From Oegoconia quadripuncta (Eukaryota > Arthropoda > Insecta > Lepidoptera > Autostichidae): 64,000 nt of DNA. Both the position numbers and the translations under genes were made by a program. The stretch covers positions 1,491,001 to 1,555,000 of the forward strand of contig OX438748.1 of NCBI GenBank assembly GCA_949316235.1, given 5' to 3'. Under the pieces are notes generated by a model that worked only from the letters and a program-made list of their open reading frames with translations, had not been told where the DNA came from and made no database searches. Below, one piece after another: positions 28,301-40,300 of this stretch; position 1 is the stretch's first letter, and each line of letters starts with the position of its first letter.

Positions 28301-31300
28301 CTCTTCTAATTGGAGAGGAGACAACACTTTTCTCTCTACTTCTGTTGGTGACGGTGACTTGTGTTCAGACACCTTGTCTAGTATAGTAGTTGTTGGTGGC
28401 TTTTCATGTAGTTTGGTTGGTGAAGGTGGTGTCACTTTAGTCACTCCATCTATCATAGAGAATGTTGGCTCTTTCTCATCTGGTTGTACAGGAGATAGAG
28501 CTTTCTCCTGTAATTGGAGAGGTGACACTTTTTCATCTAATTTTGCTGTGGACGGTGACTTATCTTCAGGCATTTTATCTACTTCAGTCACTATGGATGA
28601 CTTTTCATATAGTTTGGTTGGTGAATGTGCTTTCTTTTCAGCCAGGCCATCTATTTTAGGGAGTGGAGGCTCTTTCTCGTCTGATTGCACAGGAGATACA
28701 CCTTTTTCATCTAATGTTGATGCTTTTCTGTCTAATTGGAGAGGGGATGACACCTTCTCATCTAAGTTTGCCGGGGACGGTGACTTGGGTTCAGGCATTT
28801 CATCTACTTCAGTGTTTGTTAGTGACTTTTCAAGTAGTTTCGTGGGTGAAGGTGCTTTCTCTTCAGTCACTCCATCTATCTTAGAGAATGTAGGCTCTTT
28901 TTCGTCTGGATATACAGGCGATGGTGCTTTCTTATGTAATTTGGATTTGTCTTCAGGCACCTTATCTACATCAGTAGTTCTTGGTGACTTTTCATGTGGT
29001 TTAGTAGGAGAACGTGCTTCCTCCTCAGTCAGTCCGTCTGTTTTCAAGAGTGTAGGCTCTTTCTCGTCTGGTTGTACAGCAGGTGGAATTTGTTCATCTA
29101 ATGTTAATGCTTTCTTGTCAAATTGGAGAGGATATGATAGCTTTTCATCTAAGCTTGCTGGTGACGGTGACTTGTGTTCAGACATTTTATCCACTTCAGT
29201 GGTTGTTGGTGACTTTTCATGTAGTTTTACGGGTGAAGGTGCTTTCTCTTCAGCCACTCCATCTATTTTAGAGAATACAGGCTCTTTCTCGTCTGGATAT
29301 TCAGGCGATGGTGCTTTCTCATCTAATTTTGACTTTTCGTGAGGCACCTTATCTACTTCAGTGGTTGTTGGTGACTTTTCATGTACTTTTGATGGTATTG
29401 GTGCTTTCTCTTGAGTCACTCCATCTGTCTTAAACAGTGTAGACTCTTTCTCGTCTGGTTGTACAGGAGATGATGCTTTCATAGGTAATCCTGATGTTTT
29501 CCCATCTAATGTTGATGCTTTCTCAGCTATTTGGATGACAGATGACACTTTATCATCCAATTTTGCTGGGGACGGTGCTTTATCACCAGGCAAATTATCT
29601 ACTTCAGTAACTGTTGGTGGCTTTTCATGTACTTTTGTTGGCGAAGGTACTTTCTCTTCAAGCACCCTTGAATCTAGTTCTATAGACGAAGTTACTTTAT
29701 CTTTAGAGACTTCATCGGCCATAGAATGTGTCGGCGCTATCTCGTCTGGTTGAACAGGAGATGGAGCCTTGCCATATAATTTAGTTGTTTGAACAGAAGC
29801 TGGTGATGTATCTTCTAATTTCGATGATGAAGATGAATAATCCCCTGACAGTTCAACCTGCTCAGTAGATGTTAGTGATTTCCTTTCGTGTTCATCTTCT
29901 TTATCTAGGATTGACTGTTTTTTTACATTAAGTACGGAAATGTAGTTTCCTGTATCGAGATCATTATCAATTTCAGCGGAAACAATATTGGTTTTATCTA
30001 CTACTTCTGTTCTTTGTTTTTCGGTGCTCTCCAATATTTCCGTTTCGTTAGATAACTTTCTGCTTATTTCTTTAGAAATGATTTTCGCTTCCGCTTTTGC
30101 AATTTCCATTTTTTTAACAAGAGATTCTTTTATATCTGAAATTTTTGCAGCTGTTTCAGAAGTAGCATTTGGTGATTCATCCAACGCAACGTCTTGTACT
30201 GGGCTGCGTATTTCTTTAGAGGTAACTGTTTTGGTTAAATTACTAATCGGAATTTTCTCGTCGATAGTGTCATGTGGTTTTTGAATGTCTTCCGATATTA
30301 ACGTAATCCCTATCAAATCTGTACCCGTCGTTTGTTTCTGTACTAAATCGTCTTCTATTTTCAATGTCTTAATATCGTCTATAATACTATCGTCTTTTTT
30401 TGCAGATGGTAATTGGGTGATTGATATTGGACTAACTTTTTTATCACTACCTGAAGTAATGACTTCGACGCCGCTAATTAATTCTTTCTTTTGCAGTTTC
30501 TCTCCTGTTTTTTTGTCAGGCAATAATTTGTGAGAAAACGCTTCTTCTTTCTTTTTCAAGTCAGCCATTTTTTCTTCGAGTTTTTCTAAAGTCTTTGCAG
30601 CATCTAAAGTTATACTTAATTTTCGGTTCGTAGTGATTTCTCCGTCAACAGAATCAAAATCTAATCTTTCAATTTTTTCATCCAAATGTGATAAAATTGA
30701 ATCAACTGCTTTTTTATCTTCTTCTAAACTGTCTTCGAGCATTTTCGCTTTGTCCAAGCTTTCACTTACGTGTTTTTCAACTTGTGCTTGTGTGTTTTTA
30801 AATTCAGCCATTTCCTTTCCTGAAGTTTCAATGTCTAATTGCGTTTTTTCCTCAATGATCAATTCTTTATCTTCATACGGCTCAGTCATTTCACTGACCT
30901 TTTCTTCTTTCATATCACGTTTAGTCTTCTTACCTTCACTAAGAACTGTTTTATCTGATATTTCACTCACATCTTCTGATGTCACAGATCTAACTGGTGA
31001 AACTTCTTTGTGTACTGTGGTAATCTCGTGGCCATGTTTAGCATCAATGTTTTTTCCTTTCGTGTCCTCAAGTTCTTGGTGTCGATCTTTTATAATTTCC
31101 GTTTCATTTAAAGTAAATTCATGAGTCGTTTCAACTGTTCTCGAAATAGACCCGTCCATTTTTGTGAATATTTCAGGCGATTTACTAGTCATGGTAGGGG
31201 ACTTCTCAGCAATGATTTCGCTAAGACTTTTTTCCGATTTCAATACTATAGCCACATCTGCCACTATTCGCTCAACGTCTTTTGGACTTAGAGGGGGCTT

Positions 31301-34300
31301 TTCAGTAACTTCTAATTTGCGAGCTTCTTCAATTTCTTTCTCTACATCTTCTGGTATTGATGGAATTTTTTCAGGCATACATGGAATCTCTTCCATTATA
31401 ACCATGTTATCTTTTATTGGTGAATCTAGTGTTGTTATATGGGTTTCTCTTAATTTCTCAGTGTACTGACCGTAATTATACTCACCATCATCATATTCTT
31501 TTACAGGTTCTAGTTCTTTTCCAGGTATAGAAGTAATTTTCATTTGCTCATGGAACATCGGCGAGTCTGGCGCTGAACCTGGTGTGACAGTAACTAACTC
31601 CGGATGTGATGCACCTTCAATAGTCTTAATTATCACGTCGTCTTGAATAGTTTTCATTCCTTTATAAGACATAGCAGCTTCCTGATCCGGAAGGGGCAGG
31701 TCTTTTGGAACTTTAATTTCATGGACGAAACCTACGTCTGGCTTACGTTTGAATATATCTTCTTCAATAGGTGTTTTCTTTTCCTCGTATGTTTTGTAAT
31801 CGACTACTTCATGTAATGGAAGATCGGCGACTTCATCAGGAGTCTTAACTATTTCCCTTATTGGTGCCGGTTGGGACTCGAGTTTTGGCGTTTTTTCAAG
31901 GGATGAGGGTTTTTGAATATTTATTGAAGTTTGTGGTGGAATTACCTCTTTTGTATCTTCTTTAATGTGCTTTTCTTCAATATGTTGATCTTCTATGATG
32001 TCATCGAGCGTTATGCGCTCATCCTCTGGTAGAGTTGGTGCCGTTGTTGCACCGGATTCAATAGTTGTCGATATTTTCTCATCCGGTTGTGACTCTTGTA
32101 CAATATTAAGTTCTAGAGAATCTTTAGGTTTAATACCACTTTTACTATCTGAAGTTTTCTTCTCACTGCTATTATCTTGCTTTTCTTCACTTACTGAATG
32201 TTCTTTTGATTCAGCTTGTTTGGCATCGACTTCTGCAGTGTCCTCCGATTTCTGTTTAGGTTCGTCAGCCTTTTCAACTTGTACTTCTTCCTTTATTTCT
32301 TTCCTTTTCTCTGATTCTTCTTTATCTTTAGTATGCTTTTGTAATTCATCTTCTCGTTCATGGCTACTTTCGCGGTCGGCGATGGAATCTTCGGTGAACT
32401 GATCCACTTCCTCCTTTTCAATGATTAAATACTCTTCCTCGAACTCACCGTCAGCAGTTGTTTCAGTCTTTGCGTCATCTAACAAATATGTAATTTTTTC
32501 TATATCTGAGCGGCCCACATAATCAATTTTTTCGTCAGCTTCACTATCTCTATTAAACACAGCCTCAATCTCTCTAACAATTTCTTGTTCCTCTCTATCA
32601 TCCAATTCTTGTTGCTTTATATCATCAAGCGACTTAGATGTATCTTCATCGGATTTTTTTGCTTCTTTCAAAATATCTTCATAATTAACTCTTTGTAGAC
32701 CTTTCAACTTAGTATCAACTTTAACTACTTTTAGGGATTTTGATGGACTCTTCATAGTTTTTAAGCCTTTAACAGGTGATGCAAGTGGCCGTGGTCTACG
32801 TGAAATAGGTTCTCTTTTCGGTTTGGGCTCTTTCTTTTCAGGAACTTTTTGAGTAAAATCTCGTTTTGGTGATGCTTGTTTGTACTTGGATTCAGCAACC
32901 CTGCGATTTGCCGCTTCCTTTGTACTTTTGGCAGACGTACTACTCGGACTTAGTTTTCTTGTTTTTGTCTTAAGTTTATCTTTTACAGCTGATTGCACAG
33001 TGGAAGATGTCATTTTTGAGTCTAATGTTTTTTTTGGCGTAGTTGGAGGCGATTTCTTATCGTCAACTATAACCTTTTTATCTAATATACTGGCAGTCAC
33101 TTTCTTGTCTATGACTTTTTGTGACGTCCTGTGACTAACTTTGTTTCTTGACATAGATGGTGTCATTGATTCTGTCTTTATCCGGGATTCTGTCTTTTTT
33201 CTACTCTCTATTTTAGGCTTAACATCAGATTCGGCTTTTTTGGATTCAGCCAGTTTAACTACAGAGTCTTTTCCATCATCAGTCTTATCACTCCGTTTTG
33301 TTCTCCTTTCGGTAACCTTTTCCTTCTTTTTAATATCTTTCTTTTTAGGCAACCCATCTATCACAGAGCTCTCATACTGAGCAATTTTATCATCTAATTT
33401 AGTATCTACCCTCGCTATTACCGCTTCTTGCAGAACTGATTCAATTTTCTTGTCCTCGCCATCAACTAGCTCGCTGAGCAATTTGTTGTCTATTATATTT
33501 TTAGAGTCTGTTTCATCTTTGATTATTCTTTGTGGTTCTGGTTCAATAATTTTGTCTTCTTTCGCCTCTCTCTTATCTTTTTCAGTTACGATACTTTTTT
33601 CTTTACTGACTTTAGATGTAGCTTGCTTTGTTTTTGATGCTGTGACGGTGGTAACTGATACGGGCGTGGCTGTGACCGCCACCTGCCGTCCCGTACATGT
33701 CGGAGTTTGGAGGAAATCTAAATGCTTGAGTTTCTCTAGGCCTTCGAATATTTTGTGCTGTGGCGTTGATCCTGGGAACATTATTCTAGTGATCGTATCA
33801 TCAGGGTTGGCTGGCCGCCACACGAGCAGAGCACATATCGACACCAGGTTTGGAATTGGGAAATTAAATTGCCCAGACCCAGTTGCACCTTCAAATAATT
33901 TCGATTCACTGTTGTGCCACCGCTTAAGGAATTCACGAACGTATTTGGAGTCCTTGGACGGATTCAGTACGTACATGTCGAGTGTTCCTGAAAAAGAAAA
34001 TAAATTATATAAATATTATGTCATATCATTTACTGCCATTTGGCATTTTGATAAGAGTGTTTTCGTGCTTCGGAAGGTCTCGGTTGTTTTCAATTAAAGG
34101 CTATCGTTAAGCCAAGTCGGTGGCCTATAAAGACGTCTTACAAACACTAAACGCCACTAGTCTGTTCTGACACAAATTTACCTTTTTTTTCTACCTGACA
34201 TTTTTAAAACACTACCATTAAAACAATTTAAACAAAGACTCTTCGCATGGCTTCTGAACACACTATTGCAGTGGGAATAAATTTCTCCATGATAATTTCT

Positions 34301-37300
34301 AATGAAATCATAAATTAATGCTTCACATTGGTAAATTGAATCATGTAGATTAATACAATTATGATATTTATTATGCATTATTATAGCACCGAAAATTTAC
34401 TATTTTTATTGAGTATATTTTAAGACTTATAGAATCCCAAAACATGCATTAAAACAAAGCTATGACTGTCACTATCCACCAATATGATTATATTAACGTT
34501 CCTAAGTAAATACCACTATTTGTCACCTTCCCAAGGACTGACTACGTTAGCCATTATTTAACTGTAACGAATAGGGCATACAACTGCGCTACGTATACTT
34601 TTTGTATGTTTATCCGCCATTTACACATAATCCTCTCCGGATTCTGTATCACCAAGAATGTCCAATGGACATAAGTTATAAACACATTTGCTCTAATTTC
34701 TCAAAGCAGCAGTGATTATTATACTGTCGATGATTGAATTTTTAACTTACCATGTCCAACTTTATGGTAAAGATTTATTGGCTCGGGGTTTCGGTAGCAG
34801 TGCTGAGGCTTCAGATTGAGATGTCTGAGATCAGCCATCATGTCGGATCCCTCCTGCAGGAGCGACACCAACAGTGGATCAGAGTCTTTATCACCATCCG
34901 GGCTTATCAGCGCACGACGCTCCTGGAATTTAACAAAGAAATACCATTAAATATACCTACTCATACTCTTTGTTAGGTGGTAGCGTTCTATTTAAAACAA
35001 TCATGTTTTACAAGGTTAAAGTAGTCGACATCGTTCTGAAAATTTGCAGGCTAAAGTGGCACTGGGCAGGTCATATCTGTTGCAGAACTGACTGTCGATA
35101 GGTTATCCTGCAGTCTTCCCACTGTAACTCCTGTATGGACAGTGGAACGAGATTGTGCCGACTAAAAGTATAACTAACTTGATCCACAGTGTAATTCTAG
35201 AAAGAAATATAAGTAGGGTATGTAAGTACGAAAAGTGTATTCCACTTCCCCCTCTTTAAGTTCCGAGTGTAGCTAATTAAATACAGAATGACACTTTGGT
35301 GAAGGATGTCAAGTGACATTCGAACCCTTGCTTTCATATACACCACAGATTGCGTCTAGAAACAATGAGTTTGGGTAGAAGACTACCGCGAGTAATAGGC
35401 TTGGTAAGTAGCTTGGAAACTCTAAATTATGAGGGTTTGAGACCATAATATTGACATCGACACCGGACGGATTTCAGAATCAATAATGAGCGCCGGAGAT
35501 CGCGGCTGGACAAACGTAAATGAGGCATGAAGCGACTACATGCGTAAGGTCAAGGATTGGTTCTGGTCTGTGGAGTGCCTTGCGAGAGGCCTATATCCAG
35601 CAGATGTTCCAAGTAAGTTCTTGGAACATCTGCTGTTGAGCTAAACTCAACGCGTACCATTGCTATCCATGGAGTTCTTATTCCGTAGGTAGGTACGTTT
35701 CGAAAAAAGAATTTGAAATGAAGACAGGAAACTTCCAACGGAAACAATAATAATCAGCGGTCAAGTGAATGTCGGACACGTGCACACAGGACGTCGTCGT
35801 CGTTAACGTCACAATAAATACGAAAACATAAATGACAAGATAGAACTTGACGTGTTTCAGTTGTTCCCGGTATGATATTATTTTGTGAGAAATTATAGAC
35901 ATTCTGAAAAACAGTCTGTTCTTGTTATGATTTGGAAAGAGTGTTAAAGAATGGACTAGAAAGATTGACTAGAAAGCAATAGTTTCATTCAAGGAGCAAA
36001 ATCTAACACCAGCAAGGGTAGCTTGACCACAGACGATAATCTATAACACGTAATATTGCGTGCATCTGTCAAAATGCGGCTGTAATGTGGCTCATTTTGA
36101 CAGAATGATTGATTGATGGACAAAGAAGGGCTCAGATTAATAATGAGTTGAATTGTCGCATGATCTAAGGCTAAAACGTGGTTGTTGAGGACTTCGTGGT
36201 ACGACTGATTACTGTTATCTCCGGTTCCAATTTCATTGTGTTCATTGTCTATTTTTGCACTGATCCGTGTATGTGTGTGTCGATTCTTATTTTTATCTTC
36301 ATCACTTACATGTCCCAATCCTGGAGAATCCCACGAGGTATTCTCGCACGCCTATTTCACATAAAGTTGCACTTTTCACCACAATTCGTAGCCTATTTAT
36401 TATAATAACTAAGCGAAACACAAACTAAAATAACTGGTCTGCAAAACTAATTCACATATCAACGTGCGACCACCGCAAGTCTTGAGGTAGAATGGAAGCC
36501 GATATGACTCGCTTCAACAACCATGGTCACTGGCGTCGGACACTGATATTGTGAGGTATTTTATAAACTGGCCACTTTGTACTAACTTGATCTTTTCTAA
36601 GCTGAATCGAATGATGTCAACAGACGAAGATAAAAGCGGTACAGATGGCACGCAACATCAATGATGATATGGATACGGGCTAAACACCGTAAGCGAACAC
36701 ACTGCAAAGTTAGATTTCAAGAATGAACACCGTGGGAAACAGGAGACTAAGCTATTACAGCTATGCTGAAGTCATGATTTGTCTACTTACAATTTTGAAA
36801 AGGGATAGATAAATTCATATGTATGCAGCTAGACAGCATGGCAATAATCCCTAAAACTTAAGAATAGTTATATGCCCCTAAGGTTCATCATCATCAGACT
36901 GAGGTTGAAGATAATAAAATGAAGGCGAAGGTGGAAGTAGATCTCAAAGCTTAGGATTGAGTGCCTCATGAGCTCAATGAAGACCAAAGGCAAACTCGTG
37001 TAAATGCCTAAGTTGCTTTGCCGAGCTAAAACAGGGATTCTAAGTGGGATCGTTATTGCGATGACAAATAGTCCTTGTATAACAACCGCCAAACGTTATT
37101 CATGTTGCGTTTAAGTTAGCAGACTAGAGTGGCAATAGGCAGGTCATCTATCGCAGAACTTGACAAACGATGGGGCAAACTGATGTCAACTTTTTTTAGT
37201 AGTAAGATGCATATGTAATACATACATACAGTTCAAGTAATGTAAAACATAATTTTAAATAGGATAAGGATAGATAAGACATGAACTGTGCAACACAATG

Positions 37301-40300
37301 GATAAATGCAAAGTAATTTTTATAAACTCAATGAAAATAGTATAGACTATTTAATAATTGTAGATCTTAACACAGTTTTTTTTTCCTTTTTTTTTTCTCT
37401 TTTGCAAGAGTACATAGGTGCTCTTGCAGGGGAGGAGGGAGGAGGGGGGAGGAGCTGTGTTAAGATCTACAACCCCGTTGGTTCTGCTAACTTGCGTAAC
37501 AAGCCCGCAATACAAATTTATATAATTGTAACATATGTTGAGGGCAGGCTGAAAACCAGTGCTGAGTGATTCACGTCACTCAGTGTTTACTGAGACTGTC
37601 CCCCACACACGCACTCATTGTAGTACCTAGTTAGTCATAGAGCCGTGTTGGTGGATCGATCTTGAGACTGGGATCGCGTCTCGATCTCGATATTATAGTT
37701 TTCTTTTATTTTTATTTTTTTGATACTGTTTCAATATGAAACAGGTTCTCAAGCGTGAGCTTGGTGGCCATCTCGGTCTCGAGAGCGGTTTGTGGGATGC
37801 GGACCTTGATTTCCTCTGTTTTGATTTCTTGTATGTTATTGTGTTTTTTTTTTCGGTGTGTGGAAATAAATGGTTTAAATGGTTTAAAATGGTTTAAAAA
37901 CGAGTTCAGCTCAATGTTTTAGTTAATCTGTAACCTAGATGGGAGCTCCATAGGATCGAATGCTAAAACAGCAGCCAAGAAGAGAACATTGAAGAGGAAG
38001 AATAAGAAAAATGAACTGCGTACTTAGATGGCTGAATCTGTCCTTGTCTGTATGCATCGACTTTCCGCTACCTTTATCAGTTGCTACATATTATTAACGT
38101 GTTATGCACTTTGTGAATATCTTAAACCTACCAGTGTATGTCAACCTGCCACAGTAAGCAGATTGCTCAATGAACCGTGCACTGGTGTGGAGTTACATTG
38201 GACTTCAAGGGCGTCGGTGAGGCGCCAGCCCGGACAGTTTACTTGACATGACCTTGACCAAGACGTTATGAATACGAACATTGTGTATACGGTCCATTCA
38301 AGTCAATCTTTAATGCTTTTACCTCATACAAGCTGAATCTGTGTCGGAAACATTTATTTGAAAATATAAGTACACTTATCCGGTCTATTTGTTAAGTCTC
38401 ATCAAGAAAAAAACTTATTCGTGCCGTGTGGGTTCGGCATGTAATTAGACTGTATACTATACCTATAGGTATAGTATACAGTTGTTATACCTTATATATA
38501 AGGTATAACAAAATTAACCCGACAAACTTTGCAGAGTGAATGTATAGGATTATTACGAAAAAAATAAAAAATAAAACATTAAAGTTAACAGATTTTATTC
38601 AAAAAATAAAATTTAAAAATGTAAATTTTGTGAGTTGGACCTTAATGGCCGCGCGCACTAAGTACTTTGCCACAACACAAACACGTGTCGCGGTATCTTT
38701 GAAGACGCCGAAAGGCGACCACTCGCCGATTGCACTAATAAACTAAACTGGACTACTAACTAACTAAACTAACTAACTTAACTAACTTTTTTTCTCATTG
38801 ATAAAATAAGGTACAATCGAAATGAAGTAAGTCTGTAAATTTGTATTTTCATTTGCACTTACATTTAATTTTTTTATTTGAAAACAAAATTTTCAGGGCT
38901 AGTTTTTTTAATGAATATATTATTTTATTGTGATGTACGTGCAATTGCCAAAGTTTGTCGGGTTAATTTTGTTAGACCCTATATATAGATAGATAAATAA
39001 TATAGAATATATAAAAGAATAGACTTAACTTAATTACTTATGTGCATTTATCCGACTGCTCTTAAAAACGGTGAAGGAAAACATCGTGTGGAAACCTGTA
39101 TGTCTGAGAAATAAAAATTCAAAGGCATGTGAAGTCCCCAACCCGCATGGGGTCAGCGTGGTGGACTTCGGCCCATACTCTCTCATATACGAGGAAAAGC
39201 CTATATCCCTGCAGTGGGATGTTTACGGGCTGATGATGATGTCATCACGACTAACATTGTTTAACGATTGTGTTCAAGATTACCTCTAAGTTGCAGAAGA
39301 AGTGCCCGATCTGCGGATAGACGGGAGTGTTGGCCTTCCTGTTGAGCACGGCGGCCATGCCCGACACGGAGCAGTTATTCAGCCGGGTGAATAGTACTGC
39401 GTCCAGTCTGTCCAGGTGCCGTGCGAAGTCCCACCAGCACGCCTTGCGGGAGAAACCGCCGTCAACTGGAAGTTAAATGAAAAATTTTTCAGTTACTTTT
39501 AATTGGCCAAAGATACGAAATTCGAAAAAGTTGATTTTGCTAATGTCGAGTCTCATCATGGTGCATTCGCCGAGTGATTGTTCCTTCGATTCTTATTAGT
39601 ATTTTGTTCATAATGTAAGTTGAATAAATAAATATTTGGGACGCTTACACCAATTGACCGCCTCCATGGCTCAATGTAAACAACATTGGGTTTACGGTTC
39701 GGAGGTCGCGGGTTTAAGTATTCTGTTTGGTTGGTGGTAGGGCAGTTTAAATGTCCGCCTGGCTGGCTACCACCATCTCATCTAAATCTGTTAGATAAAA
39801 AAATTTAAATGGAACAAACTGAATTTTTACAAAAAGAAATCGGCGACGAGTATCGCCAACAATAATACCATAGTAACCCGACTGGTCCCATAGGTATCAT
39901 ACTTGTATTTGTTAAAAATTGTATGTCTCTTGTGTTTACATTTTTTTTTATGCACGACGGGTTCGTACTTGACCTCAATCACACCTGATGTTAAGTGAAG
40001 ATGAGGTCGAAGGTGGAACCGTACTGACCGTACAGATATGACTGACGTCATGAATGTTTGTTTCTTATTTATAGTATTTATGTTTCTTTCTTGTATGTGT
40101 GCCCGTACTATAAACCGAAAACTTACTGAAAAAGCATATTATGAAATATCAAGCTATATAGATGATAATCTTCCTGAGACATAACCAGGATCTGATTGCT
40201 CATACATTTTAACTATAAATATTTGTGGTGTGATTCTAATATAAATGCTTAAGAGAAAATTATTCGAAGTATGGTCATTATAAATTAAAGTTTCATATAT

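Larger units (their letters stand above)
13490..29765 (-). repeat. futsch: KSP-rich protein repeat array of Futsch (about 5,400 residues)
   Basis: Tandem modules share the skeleton HEKSPTT-EVDKV-EDKSP, then SPAKLDEKVSSPLQLDEK, then SPVQPDEKEPTLSKID and TEEKAPSPTKL. Module lengths counted by hand are 54, 68, 75 and 82 residues, all differing by multiples of seven. The 7-residue step is the addition or loss of a DEKASTL-type block. Most modules carry several Lys-Ser-Pro or Ser-Pro sites, which proline-directed kinases can phosphorylate. Fly Futsch has a comparable neurofilament-like repeat region with shorter units. Divergence is higher at both edges (29.7-26.4 kb and 16.9-13.5 kb) and lower in the centre, as expected if unequal exchange is most active there. 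No stop codon or frameshift occurs in about 16.3 kb. Confidence 0.92.
34923..39283 (-). other. futsch: futsch intron, 4.4 kb, with mobile-element remains
   Basis: Phase-0 intron with donor GTAATC and acceptor TTAAATTCCAG. It holds decayed RTE-type LINE pieces (35035-35640 and 37110-37170), a hairpin at 35598-35635, a long inverted repeat at 37358-37472, two adjoining palindromes with an inverted-repeat element (38450-38988) and a SINE (39010-39245). Between these it is AT-rich, and I see no host gene. Confidence 0.85.

Noticed and set aside
13490..29765. CRISPR-like or satellite DNA because of the regular spacing
   Set aside because: The array is an open coding frame within a recognised protein in an animal genome.
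7334..33976. Treating the 8,880-codon open frame as a complete gene starting at the ATG at 33976 and stopping at 7334
   Set aside because: The ATG lies inside the conserved motif LDMYVLNP, with upstream exons joining in phase. The last 20 codons are intron sequence, and the true conserved C-terminus is in the exon 7317-7148.
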